Source of the DNA: Alicycliphilus sp. UBA6560
Lineage (GTDB): Bacteria; Pseudomonadota; Gammaproteobacteria; Burkholderiales; Burkholderiaceae_C
DNA: 64,000 nt
Assembly: GCA_002434305.1 (NCBI GenBank)
Contig: DJJU01000011.1
Span: 1 to 64,000 of the forward strand
Direction of reading: 5' to 3'
Shown: positions 55,462-63,264 of the stretch, one piece after another
How the letters are laid out: each line of letters opens with the position of its first letter
Position numbering within the stretch: position 1 is the stretch's first letter
The notes under the pieces: generated by a model
The model's input: only the letters and a program-made list of their open reading frames with translations
Database searches by the model: none
What the model was told of the DNA's origin: nothing
Translations under genes and position numbers: made by a program

Positions 55462-56383
55462 CCGTCCGGCCAGCGAGGCGCTGGCCATCCACCTGCGCGG
55501 CGTGAGCAAGCACTATGGCGCGCTGCACGCCGTCGACGGTGTGGACCTGGACATCCCTGCGGGCGAGATCTTCGGCCTGATCGGCCACAACGGCGCGGGC
55601 AAGAGCACGCTGTTCAAGATGATGCTGGGCCTGGTCACGCCCACGGCCGGCGACATCCGTGTGGCCGGCGCGCCGATTGCCGGGCGCGGCGCCCGCGCAG
55701 CGCGGCGCCAGCTGGGCTATCTGCCCGAGAACGTGGTGCTCTACGACAACCTGGACGGCCTGGAGACGCTGCGCTTCTTCGCCCGCCTGAAGGGCGCGCC
55801 GCTGAGCCAATGCCCGCAGATGCTGGAGCGCGTGGGCCTGGCCCACGCCGGCAAGCGGCCGGTGCGCGAGTATTCCAAGGGCATGCGCCAGCGCCTGGGG
55901 TTTGCGCAGGCGCTCCTGGGCAGCCCGCGCGTGCTGTTCCTGGACGAGCCGACCAACGGCCTGGATCCGCAAGCCATCCGCGACTTCTACGCCACGCTGC
56001 GCGAGCTGCAGGCCGGCGGCGTCACCGTCGTCATCACCTCGCACATCCTGGCCGAGCTGCAGGAGCGTGTGGACCGCCTGGCCATCCTGGCCGCCGGTCG
56101 GCTGCAGGCCGTGGGCAGCGTGCAGCAGCTGCGCGAACGCACGCAGATGCCGCTGACGGTGGAGCTCCAGGTGGCAGAGGCCGACCGCCCCGCCGCCGCC
56201 GCCGCGCTGCTCCATGCCACGGGCGTGCAGCCCGAAGTGATGGCCACCGGCCTGCGCCTGCAGTGCATGCGCGAGCACAAGATGGCCGTGCTGGCGGCGG
56301 TGGCCGCCCTGGGTGCGCGCGCACGCGACGTGAAACTCATCGAACCCTCGCTGGAAGACGTGTTCTTCGGCTTTTCTGCCTGA
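55436..56383 (+). CDS. nosF: NosF, ABC-transporter ATPase
   Basis: A 315-aa ATPase. Walker A is GHNGAGKSTL, the signature is EYSKGMRQRL (usual LSGGQ replaced by SKGM, as in this subfamily), Walker B is RVLFLDEPTNGLD, and the switch histidine is in ITSHIL. It forms the ABC transporter with NosY that acts with NosD. Start is GTG at 55436, within the end of nosD; the ATG at 55431 is out of frame. Confidence 0.95.
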   Translation: MVSVSPANDRPASEALAIHLRGVSKHYGALHAVDGVDLDIPAGEIFGLIGHNGAGKSTLFKMMLGLVTPTAGDIRVAGAPIAGRGARAARRQLGYLPENVVLYDNLDGLETLRFFARLKGAPLSQCPQMLERVGLAHAGKRPVREYSKGMRQRLGFAQALLGSPRVLFLDEPTNGLDPQAIRDFYATLRELQAGGVTVVITSHILAELQERVDRLAILAAGRLQAVGSVQQLRERTQMPLTVELQVAEADRPAAAAALLHATGVQPEVMATGLRLQCMREHKMAVLAAVAALGARARDVKLIEPSLEDVFFGFSA

Positions 56384-56398
56384 CAAAGCCCGACATCC

Positions 56399-57214
56399 AT
56401 GGAACTGTCCCAGATCTTCACCATCGCGGCCAAGGAGTTCCGCGATCGCATGCGCAACCGCTGGGTGCTGGCGGTGGCCCTGGTGTTCACCGCGTTCTCC
56501 CTGGTCATCGCCTACTTCGGCGGCGCGCAGCAGGGCCAGGTGGGCTTTCGCTCCATCGAGTTCACCATCGCCAGCCTGGTCAGCCTGGTCATCTACCTGA
56601 TTCCGCTGATCGCCCTGCTGCTGGGCTTCGACGCCATCGTGGGCGAGCGCGAGCGCGGCTCGCTGGATCTGCTGCTGGCCTTGCCCATCACCCGGCTGGA
56701 GCTGCTCTTGGGCAAATACCTGGGTCTGGCGCTGGCGCTCACGCTGTCCACGCTGACCGGATTCGGCTCGGTGGCGCTCCTGCTGTGGCGGCATATGAAC
56801 GCCGCCGCGCTGTACCACTACGGCGGCTTCATCATCTCGTCGGTGCTGCTGGGCCTGGCGTTCCTCAGCCTGGCGGTGCTGTTGTCGGTGCTCGCACGCG
56901 AGCGCACGCGCGCCTCCGGCCTGGCCATCGCCACGTGGTTCTTCTTCGTACTGGTGTTCGACCTGCTAGTGCTCGGCCTGCTGGTCACCACCGGCGGCCG
57001 CTTCGCGGGCGATGCCTTCGCCTGGCTGCTGCTGCTCAACCCCGCGGACGTGTTCCGCATCCTCAACGTGTTCTCGCTCGAGGACGTGCGCACCCTGTAC
57101 GGCTTGGCCAGCGTCGTGCCCGCGTCGCTGGGCAACCCCCTGACCATGGGCGGCGTGATGCTCGCCTGGATCGTGCTGCCCCTGGCGCTTGCCAACTGGA
57201 GATTCAAGCCATGA
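56399..57214 (+). CDS. nosY: NosY, ABC-transporter membrane subunit
   Basis: A 271-aa permease with six predicted membrane helices. The N-terminal block (ELSQIFTIAAKEFRDRMRNR) matches the cytoplasmic coupling segment of NosY and of ABC-2 type permeases, and GERERGSLDLLLALPITR is a typical intracellular loop. It pairs with NosF. The stop overlaps the nosL start (ATGA). Confidence 0.95.
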   Translation: MELSQIFTIAAKEFRDRMRNRWVLAVALVFTAFSLVIAYFGGAQQGQVGFRSIEFTIASLVSLVIYLIPLIALLLGFDAIVGERERGSLDLLLALPITRLELLLGKYLGLALALTLSTLTGFGSVALLLWRHMNAAALYHYGGFIISSVLLGLAFLSLAVLLSVLARERTRASGLAIATWFFFVLVFDLLVLGLLVTTGGRFAGDAFAWLLLLNPADVFRILNVFSLEDVRTLYGLASVVPASLGNPLTMGGVMLAWIVLPLALANWRFKP

Positions 57215-57762
57215 ACTGCCACTGCATGAACCGCCGCCGCGCCCTGGGCCTGGCCGCCCTCGCCGCCCTGTCCGCCACCGGCCTGCTGGCCGCCTGCGGC
57301 GACCAGGGCGCTAGCAGCCAGCAGGCGCTGGCGCCTCTGGAGATCGACCGCGGCACGAGTTGCGAGCTGGACGGCATGCTGCTGGCCGACTACCCCGGCC
57401 CCAAGGCGCAGGTGGTCTTCGCGGGCCAAGACAAGCCCTCGTTCTTCTGCGACACCGTGGAGTTCTTCAGCACCATGCTGGCCGGCGAGCAGGTGCGCGC
57501 CGTGCGCGCCGCCTGGGTGCAGGACATGGGCCAGGCGAAGTGGGAAGAACCCCAGGGCCACTGGATCGACGCCAAGGGCGCCTTCTACGTGCTGGGCAGC
57601 AAGCGCCACGGCTCCATGGGCCCGACGATCGCCAGCTTCGCCCAGGAGGCGGACGCCACGAAGTTCGCTGGCGAGTACGGCGGTAAGGTCATGCGCTATG
57701 GCGACGTCAAGCCCGACATGGTGGACCTGAGCGGCGGCGCGCTGCACGACACCCGCATGTAG
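57211..57762 (+). CDS. nosL: NosL, copper-binding lipoprotein
   Basis: A 183-aa lipoprotein that delivers copper for NosZ maturation. The lipobox is GLLAACG. The metal site is DRGTSCELDGMLLADYPGPK, where the single Cys and Met correspond to the Cu(I) ligands of NosL. GAFYVLGSKRHGSMGP and a C-terminal YGGKVMRYGDV segment are conserved. It is coupled to nosY. Confidence 0.94.
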   Translation: MNCHCMNRRRALGLAALAALSATGLLAACGDQGASSQQALAPLEIDRGTSCELDGMLLADYPGPKAQVVFAGQDKPSFFCDTVEFFSTMLAGEQVRAVRAAWVQDMGQAKWEEPQGHWIDAKGAFYVLGSKRHGSMGPTIASFAQEADATKFAGEYGGKVMRYGDVKPDMVDLSGGALHDTRM

Positions 57763-57773
57763 GCCTTGCGACC

Positions 57774-58409
57774 ATGGCCGCCATCGCCCTCGTCCACCGC
57801 CGCGCCTGGCTGGCCGCCGCCCTCGTCGGCGCGGCCGGCGCCGCCGGCGCGCTGGGCTGGCGGCAGTGGCGGGCCCTGGCGCCGGGCGCCGGCGCGGCCG
57901 GGCTGCCCGAGGACGACGTCTGCCTGGTCGCCCCGGCCACGCCCTACGACCCGGCCAGCGGCCTGGACCTGGCGGCGGCGCGGCCCCTGCCGGCCGGCGC
58001 CCGCTGCCCGGTCTGCGGCATGTTCCCCGAGCGCGCGCCCGAGTGGGCGGCGCAGCTGATCTTCGAGGGTGGCGACGCGCACTTCTTCGACTCGCCCCTG
58101 TCGCTGTTCATGTACCTGCACGAGCCCCGGCGCTACAGCCCCGGCCGCGCGCCGCAGGCCATCGCCGCGCACTACGTCACCGACGCCGGCGCCGGCCCCG
58201 GCACGTGGCTGGACGCGCGCCGCGCCTGGTACGTGCACCGCTCCAGCGCCCGCGGCCCGATGCGCGCGGGCAACCTGCCGGCGTTTGCCACACGCGAGGC
58301 GGCCCAGGCCTTCGCTCAGCGCCGCGGCGGCCGCGTGCTGGGCTACGGCGAGGTGGGCCGGGACCTCATTGCCTCGCTGGCGGGCAGCGGCGGCCACGGG
58401 GTGCACTGA
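57774..58409 (+). CDS. Second NosL-like protein
   Basis: A 211-aa exported protein 11 bp after nosL. It has a hydrophobic N-terminal signal or anchor (AWLAAALVGAAGAAGALGW) and a NosL-family domain with GARCPVCGMFPERAPEWAAQ (C-P-V-C-G-M metal site), GDAHFFDSPLSLFMYLHEP, and RGGRVLGYGEVGRDLIA near the end. Unlike the first NosL it has two cysteines in the site and no lipobox. The pair may share copper delivery in two steps. Confidence 0.87.
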   Translation: MAAIALVHRRAWLAAALVGAAGAAGALGWRQWRALAPGAGAAGLPEDDVCLVAPATPYDPASGLDLAAARPLPAGARCPVCGMFPERAPEWAAQLIFEGGDAHFFDSPLSLFMYLHEPRRYSPGRAPQAIAAHYVTDAGAGPGTWLDARRAWYVHRSSARGPMRAGNLPAFATREAAQAFAQRRGGRVLGYGEVGRDLIASLAGSGGHGVH

Positions 58410-58440
58410 GGGCAGCCCGGGCAGGCACCCGGCTTGCTAC

Positions 58441-58490
58441 TGAAAAGATAGCTATCAGCGCTTGACTGGCGGGCGATGAAGCCGTTTTTC
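58441..58490. repeat. Short palindromic repeat copy after the nos cluster
   Basis: GATAGCTATCAGCGCTTGAC, then GAAGCCGTTTTTCATGC. It lies between convergent nosL2 and argE and could be their shared terminator. Confidence 0.7.
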
Positions 58491-58507
58491 ATGCATTTTT
58501 TGTCCCC

Positions 58508-59668
58508 CTACAGCGACTGCGCCAGCCGCTGCAGAAAGCGCTCGCAGGCCTGCAGCTGCGCCAGCTCCACGTATTCGTCGCTCTTGTGCGCCTGCTCGAT
58601 GGAGCCCGGCCCGCAAACCACCGTCGGGATGCCCGCCTGCTGGAACAGCCCCGCCTCGGTGCCGTAGGCCACCTTGCGCGTGCCCTGGTCGGCCGTCAGC
58701 GCGCGCACCAGCTGGGTGATGGCGGCGTCCTCGGCCGCCTGCAGCGCCGGGGCGGCGGCCACGGGCTCGATGTCGATGCGCGCGCCCTCGTGCTCGCGGC
58801 GCATGCGCGGCAGCAGCTGGCCCTGCACGTACTCCTGCACCTGCGCCTGCAGCCACTGTGGCGACATGCCCGGCAGGTTGCGGAACTCGTAGCTGAATTC
58901 GCACAGGTCGGGGATGGTGTTCACGGCGATGCCGCCGCGGATCTCGTTGGTGGTGAGGGTGGTGAAGGGCACATCGAAGAACTCGTCGTATGGCCCGTGC
59001 GCCGCGAAGTGCTCGGCCAGGTCGCGGATGTGGCATATCAGCCGCGCCGCGTGCTCGATGGCGTTGCTGCCGCGCGGCGTGAGCGAGGAATGCGCCGCCC
59101 GCCCGTGCACCCGGCAGCGGTACAGGTTGATGCCCTTGTGCGCCACCACCACCTGCATGGACGTGGGCTCGCCCACCACGCAGCCGTCAAAACGCGCGCC
59201 GCGCCGTACCAGCGCGTCGATCATGACGGGCGCGCCCATGCAGCCCACCTCCTCGTCATACGACAGCGCCAGGTGCAGCGGCTGGCGCCGCGGCAGGGCC
59301 AGGAACTGCGGCACCAGGGCCAGCGCCACGGCGATGAAGCCCTTCATGTCGCAGCTGCCGCGCCCGTACAGGCGCTCGCCGCGCTGCGTCAGAGTGAAGG
59401 GATCGCTGCTCCAGGGCTGGCCATCCACCGGCACCACGTCGGTGTGGCCGGACAGCACCACGCCGCCCTGCACGCTGCCGTCCTGCGCCGGCAGGGTGGC
59501 GAACAGGTTGGCCTTGGTGCCATCGGGCGAATGCATCCGCTCGGCCTGCACGCCCAGGCCCGCCAGGGCGCCCTGCACGTGTTCGATGAGGGCCAGGTTG
59601 GAATTACGGCTGGTGGTGTTGAAGGCCACCAGGGTCTGCAGCCATTGAAGGGAGTTGTGCCAGGTCAT
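58508..59668 (-). CDS. argE: Acetylornithine deacetylase
   Basis: A 386-aa M20-family metalloamidase that forms ornithine from N-acetylornithine in arginine synthesis. Motifs: VLSGHTDVVPVDGQPWSSDP (zinc-binding His and first Asp), YGRGSCDMKGFIAVAL (second Asp), YDEEVGCMGAP (catalytic Glu pair), HSSLTPRGSNAIEHAA (dimer-domain His) and a C-terminal GPGSIEQAHKSDEYV (zinc His). ATG at 59668 was chosen for a proper start of the domain. ArgE and related M20 deacylases are similar; the length and motifs fit ArgE. Confidence 0.93.
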   Translation of the reverse strand: MTWHNSLQWLQTLVAFNTTSRNSNLALIEHVQGALAGLGVQAERMHSPDGTKANLFATLPAQDGSVQGGVVLSGHTDVVPVDGQPWSSDPFTLTQRGERLYGRGSCDMKGFIAVALALVPQFLALPRRQPLHLALSYDEEVGCMGAPVMIDALVRRGARFDGCVVGEPTSMQVVVAHKGINLYRCRVHGRAAHSSLTPRGSNAIEHAARLICHIRDLAEHFAAHGPYDEFFDVPFTTLTTNEIRGGIAVNTIPDLCEFSYEFRNLPGMSPQWLQAQVQEYVQGQLLPRMRREHEGARIDIEPVAAAPALQAAEDAAITQLVRALTADQGTRKVAYGTEAGLFQQAGIPTVVCGPGSIEQAHKSDEYVELAQLQACERFLQRLAQSL

Positions 59669-59716
59669 GTGCGCATCATGCCTGGGAGCGGACGCCGGCG
59701 CAGGCGTGCCGCCCAA

Positions 59717-59774
59717 GCTATCAAAAAAAGAGCTGCCAGCGCTTGCTTGGCAAGCCCTGGCAGCTGTTTTGATG
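59717..59774. repeat. Palindromic repeat copy, terminator of rhlE
   Basis: AGCTGCCAGCGCTTGC / GCAAGCCCTGGCAGCT (one mismatch) forms a stem; on the minus strand it is followed by a run of seven T. It lies 21 bp after the rhlE stop, so it is a strong intrinsic terminator for rhlE. Confidence 0.9.
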
Positions 59775-59794
59775 ACTAAGGACGCGCCTGCCGC

Positions 59795-61255
59795 TTACTG
59801 CGGCTCGGGCACCGGTGCCTTGAACAGGGCCGCCACCTTGCGCCGCGGCTTGATGTTGGCCGAGATGCCGCTGCGCGCTGGCGCGGTGCGGGCCGTGGCC
59901 TCCCAGCTGGCGGGTGCCTCGGCGGCGGCATTGCTGGGCTCGTAGGGCTTGTCGAAGAAGGGGTCGCGCGATGCGCTGGGGGCGCGATAGCCGCCGCCGC
60001 GCGGGCTGCGGTGCGGTGCCGACGAGCCTGCGGACGCACCGGTGGATGCACCGCGCCCCTCGCCCTCGCTCCAGGCGCGGCGGCCGTCGTTGAAGCGGCC
60101 GCGGGGGCGGTCGCCCTCCAGCTCGATGGGCTCCAGCTCAATCTTCTTCTTGATCAGCTTCTCGATATCGGCCACCAGGCGCGTGTCGCTGCCGGCCACC
60201 AGCGTGACGGCCAGGCCGGAGGCGCCGGCGCGGCCGGTGCGGCCGATGCGGTGCACGTAGTCCTCGGCGTTGAAGGGCACGTCGAAGTTGAAGACCGCCG
60301 GCACGTCCTTGATGTCCAGCCCGCGGGCGGCCACGTCGGTGCAGACCAGCAGATCGACCTCGCCGCTCTTGAAGGCCTCCAGCGCCTTCAGGCGCTCGTC
60401 CTGGCTCTTGTCGCCGTGCAGCGCCGTGGCCTTCAGGCCCTCGCGCTCCAGCGTGCGCGCCAGCCGGGCGCAGCCCAGCTTGCTGTTGACGAAGATGAAG
60501 GCCTGGCGCAGCTCGCGGTCCTTCAAGATCTTGCGGATGGCGCGGCGCTTGTCGTCACCGTCGGCGCTGAAGAACCGCTGCTCGACGGTGGAGGCGGTCT
60601 CGTTGGGGCGGGCGACCTCGATGACCACCGGGTCCTGCAGGTAGCTGCCGGCCAGGCGCTTGATCTCTGGCGAGAAGGTGGCCGAGAACAGCAGCGTGGT
60701 GCGCTGCTTGGGCAGGTAGCTCAGGATGCGCTGCAGATCGGGCAGGAAGCCGATGTCCAGCATGCGGTCGGCCTCGTCCAGCACCACGTACTCGACCTGG
60801 TTCAGAACGGCGTTCTTGGCCTCGATGTGGTCCAGCAGGCGCCCGGGCGTGGCCACCAGCACCTCGACGCCCTTCTTCAGCTCCAGCGTCTGCGGCTTCA
60901 TGTCCATGCCGCCGAAAACCACGGCGCTGCGCAGTTTCGTGTACTTGGCGTACAGCGCCACCTGCTGGGCCACCTGGTCGGCCAGCTCGCGCGTGGGTAG
61001 CAGCACCAGCGCGCGCACCGGATGGCGCGCGGGCGAAGCCGAGGCGTTTTCGTGCTTGAGCAGGCGCTGCAGCAGCGGCAGCGAGAAGGCGGCCGTCTTG
61101 CCGGTACCGGTCTGGGCGGCGCCCATCACGTCCTTGCCGGTCAGCACGACGGGAATGGCCTGTGCCTGGATGGGCGTCATGTTCTCGTAGCCCATTTCGG
61201 CTACGGCGCGCTTCAGGGGTTCGGCCAGCGCGAGGGTGGAATAAGCTTGTGTCAT
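59795..61255 (-). CDS. rhlE: DEAD-box RNA helicase RhlE
   Basis: A 486-aa RNA helicase. In order: Q motif region (MTPIQAQAIPVVL), Walker A AAQTGTGKTAAF, PTRELADQ, TPGRLLDH, VLDEADRMLD, SAT in LLFSATFS, and the C-terminal HRIGRTGRAG. The tail of about 110 residues is Gly/Arg/Ser/Pro-rich and ends KPRRKVAALFKAP, a basic RNA-binding extension as in RhlE. ATG at 61255 was chosen rather than one nine codons upstream. Confidence 0.93.
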   Translation of the reverse strand: MTQAYSTLALAEPLKRAVAEMGYENMTPIQAQAIPVVLTGKDVMGAAQTGTGKTAAFSLPLLQRLLKHENASASPARHPVRALVLLPTRELADQVAQQVALYAKYTKLRSAVVFGGMDMKPQTLELKKGVEVLVATPGRLLDHIEAKNAVLNQVEYVVLDEADRMLDIGFLPDLQRILSYLPKQRTTLLFSATFSPEIKRLAGSYLQDPVVIEVARPNETASTVEQRFFSADGDDKRRAIRKILKDRELRQAFIFVNSKLGCARLARTLEREGLKATALHGDKSQDERLKALEAFKSGEVDLLVCTDVAARGLDIKDVPAVFNFDVPFNAEDYVHRIGRTGRAGASGLAVTLVAGSDTRLVADIEKLIKKKIELEPIELEGDRPRGRFNDGRRAWSEGEGRGASTGASAGSSAPHRSPRGGGYRAPSASRDPFFDKPYEPSNAAAEAPASWEATARTAPARSGISANIKPRRKVAALFKAPVPEPQ

Positions 61256-61295
61256 CAACCCGCTATTGTCGCACTGCAGCAAAAAACAGTCAGCG

Positions 61296-62162
61296 TCAAA
61301 GGCTGGATGTGTTAAAGGTGTCGCAAGATTGCACGCTGCCGGTCTTGTAGCCCTGGGTGAACCAGCGCACCCGCTGGGCGCTTGAGCCGTGCGTGAAGGC
61401 GTCCGGGCGCACGGTGCCGGTCTGCTTGCGCTGCAGGGTGTCGTCGCCGATCTGCTGGGCGGCGTTCACGGCCGATTCGATGTCGCCCGCTTCCAGCCAG
61501 TTGCGTGCCTGCTGCGAGTGGTGCGCCCAGATGCCGGCGTAGCAGTCGGCCTGCAGCTCCAGCCGCACGGACAGCGCGTTCTGCTCACGCTGGCTGATGC
61601 GCCCGCGCATGCCGTCCACTCGGCCGGTGGTGCCCAGCAGCGTCTGCACGTGGTGGCCGACCTCATGTGCCACCACGTAAGCCTGGGCGAACTCGCCCGG
61701 CGCACCCAGCTGACGGTGCATGGTGTCAAAAAAGTCCATATCCAGATAGACCTTGCGGTCGCCAGGACAGTAGAACGGCCCCATGGCGCTTTGTCCGGTG
61801 CCGCAGGCCGTAGGCGTGGCACCGCGAAACAGCACCAGCCGCGGCACCTGGTACTGCGCCCCGCCCTGGCTGAAGACCTGCGCCCAGACATCCTCGGTAG
61901 AGGCCAGCACGGTGGAGACGAAGGCCGCCTGCCGGTCGCCCTCGGGCGGGCGCTGGGCCGGACCTTGCTGCTGCACCTGCGGCGACCCACCACCCGACAG
62001 CATGCCGATGGTGGTAAGCGGGTTGATGCCGAATACGCCCCAGCCGATGAGCGCCACCACCACCGTCCCGATGCCGATGCTGCGCCCGCCGATGAAGCCG
62101 CCGCCACCGCCGCTGCGGCGGTCCTCGACGTTGTCGGACTCGCGATTGCCTTCCCATCTCAT
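61296..62162 (-). CDS. YpfJ-family neutral zinc metallopeptidase
   Basis: A 288-aa protein with a Gly-rich N-terminus (RRSGGGGGFIGGRSIGIG), one membrane helix and a putative periplasmic zinc peptidase domain. The metal-binding motif is VAHEVGHHVQTLLG (HExxHH variant HEVGHH) and a later LELQADCYAGIWAHH supplies the third ligand region. This family (YpfJ, KPN_02809) has no established substrate. Confidence 0.93.
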   Translation of the reverse strand: MRWEGNRESDNVEDRRSGGGGGFIGGRSIGIGTVVVALIGWGVFGINPLTTIGMLSGGGSPQVQQQGPAQRPPEGDRQAAFVSTVLASTEDVWAQVFSQGGAQYQVPRLVLFRGATPTACGTGQSAMGPFYCPGDRKVYLDMDFFDTMHRQLGAPGEFAQAYVVAHEVGHHVQTLLGTTGRVDGMRGRISQREQNALSVRLELQADCYAGIWAHHSQQARNWLEAGDIESAVNAAQQIGDDTLQRKQTGTVRPDAFTHGSSAQRVRWFTQGYKTGSVQSCDTFNTSSL

Positions 62163-62224
62163 GGTGCTGCTCTTGTGTCTGGCGCGCGGAGCGCGGGGCT
62201 GTGGATGTTACGCCCGCCGGGCGT

Positions 62225-62458
62225 TCAGTTGCCGGCAACCAGCACCGGCTGGGCGCCAGTCGCTGCGGTCTGCTGCACGGGCGGCTGCAGCGTCACGGTG
62301 ACGTAGTTGGCAGCCTGCGCCTGGGCGGTGCGGGCATGGCGTTCCAGCACCACGTCCAGGGTCAGCAGCTGCAGGGCGATCAGCGCCACGCCGGACACCA
62401 CGATCCAGCGCGAAGGACCGGAGGCAGGGGTTTGCAGGGCGGAATCGTTGTTGTTCAT
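62225..62458 (-). CDS. Small single-pass membrane protein
   Basis: A 77-aa protein with one membrane helix (WIVVSGVALIALQLLTLDVV) and a polar Ala/Gln/Pro-rich tail likely in the periplasm. The ATG at 62458 has GGAG eight bases upstream and the reading frame ends at 62225. I do not recognise it. It lies between the metallopeptidase and dcd genes on the same strand. Confidence 0.65.
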   Translation of the reverse strand: MNNNDSALQTPASGPSRWIVVSGVALIALQLLTLDVVLERHARTAQAQAANYVTVTLQPPVQQTAATGAQPVLVAGN

Positions 62459-62589
62459 GAGGGCTCCAGCGTGAGGTGCAAAAACTGGAGCCGATACTAG
62501 GCAACGCACCGGCGGCCGCCCCGCCCCGCCGGCCCGAAGCCGCGTAGGACGGCTGCGGATGGCGCTGCAAGCGGGGGCTGGAGCGGGCG

Positions 62590-63156
62590 TCAGGCCTTGG
62601 GCAGCGTCACGCCGTGCTGGCCCTGGTATTTGCCGTTGCGGTCGCGGTAGCTGACCTCGCACTCCTCGTCGCCCTGGAAGAACAGCACCTGGGCGCAGCC
62701 CTCGCCGGCGTAGATCTTGGCGGGCAGCGGCGTGGTGTTGCTGAATTCCAGCGTCACGTAGCCTTCCCACTCGGGCTCGAAGGGCGTCACGTTGACGATG
62801 ATGCCGCAGCGCGCGTAGGTGCTCTTGCCCAGGCAGACGGTGAGCACGTCTCGCGGGATGCGGAAATACTCCACCGTGCGCGCCAGCGCGAAGCTGTTGG
62901 GCGGGATGATGCAGTAGTCGCCCTCGAAGTCGACAAAGCTCTTTTCATCGAAATTCTTCGGGTCCACCACGGTGCTGTGGATGTTGGTGAAGACCTTGAA
63001 TTCGCGGGCGCAGCGGATGTCGTAGCCGTAGCTGCTGGTGCCGTAGCTGATGATCTTGCGGCCGTCCTGCTCGCGGATCTGACCGGGCTGGAACGGCTCG
63101 ATCATGCCGTGCTGCTCGGCCATGCGGCGGATCCACTTGTCGCTCTTGATGCTCAT
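62590..63156 (-). CDS. dcd: dCTP deaminase
   Basis: A 188-aa enzyme that deaminates dCTP to dUTP. Conserved blocks: SDKWIRRMAEQHGMIEPF at the start, ISYGTSSYGYDIRCAREFKV, GKSTYARCGIIVNVTPFEP (catalytic residues) and LEFSNTTPLPAKIYAGEGCAQVLF. Length equals the usual bacterial Dcd (188-193 aa). GGAGAG precedes the ATG. Confidence 0.97.
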   Translation of the reverse strand: MSIKSDKWIRRMAEQHGMIEPFQPGQIREQDGRKIISYGTSSYGYDIRCAREFKVFTNIHSTVVDPKNFDEKSFVDFEGDYCIIPPNSFALARTVEYFRIPRDVLTVCLGKSTYARCGIIVNVTPFEPEWEGYVTLEFSNTTPLPAKIYAGEGCAQVLFFQGDEECEVSYRDRNGKYQGQHGVTLPKA

Positions 63157-63191
63157 GGGGGGTTCTCTCCTGGCGCGCGATTTTACGCATC

Positions 63192-63264
63192 CTTTTTGCT
63201 ACTTAAATAATAGCTACTAGCGGTTGTTGCATATGGGTTTTAGGCCTTTTTTATGCAATAACCG
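63192..63264. repeat. Degenerate repeat and hairpin at the guaD 3' end
   Basis: The segment TAGCTACTAGCGGTTG resembles the repeat core. CGGTTGTTGCATA (63221-63233) pairs with TATGCAATAACCG (63252-63264) apart from one base, forming a hairpin at the guanine deaminase stop codon. Confidence 0.5.
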
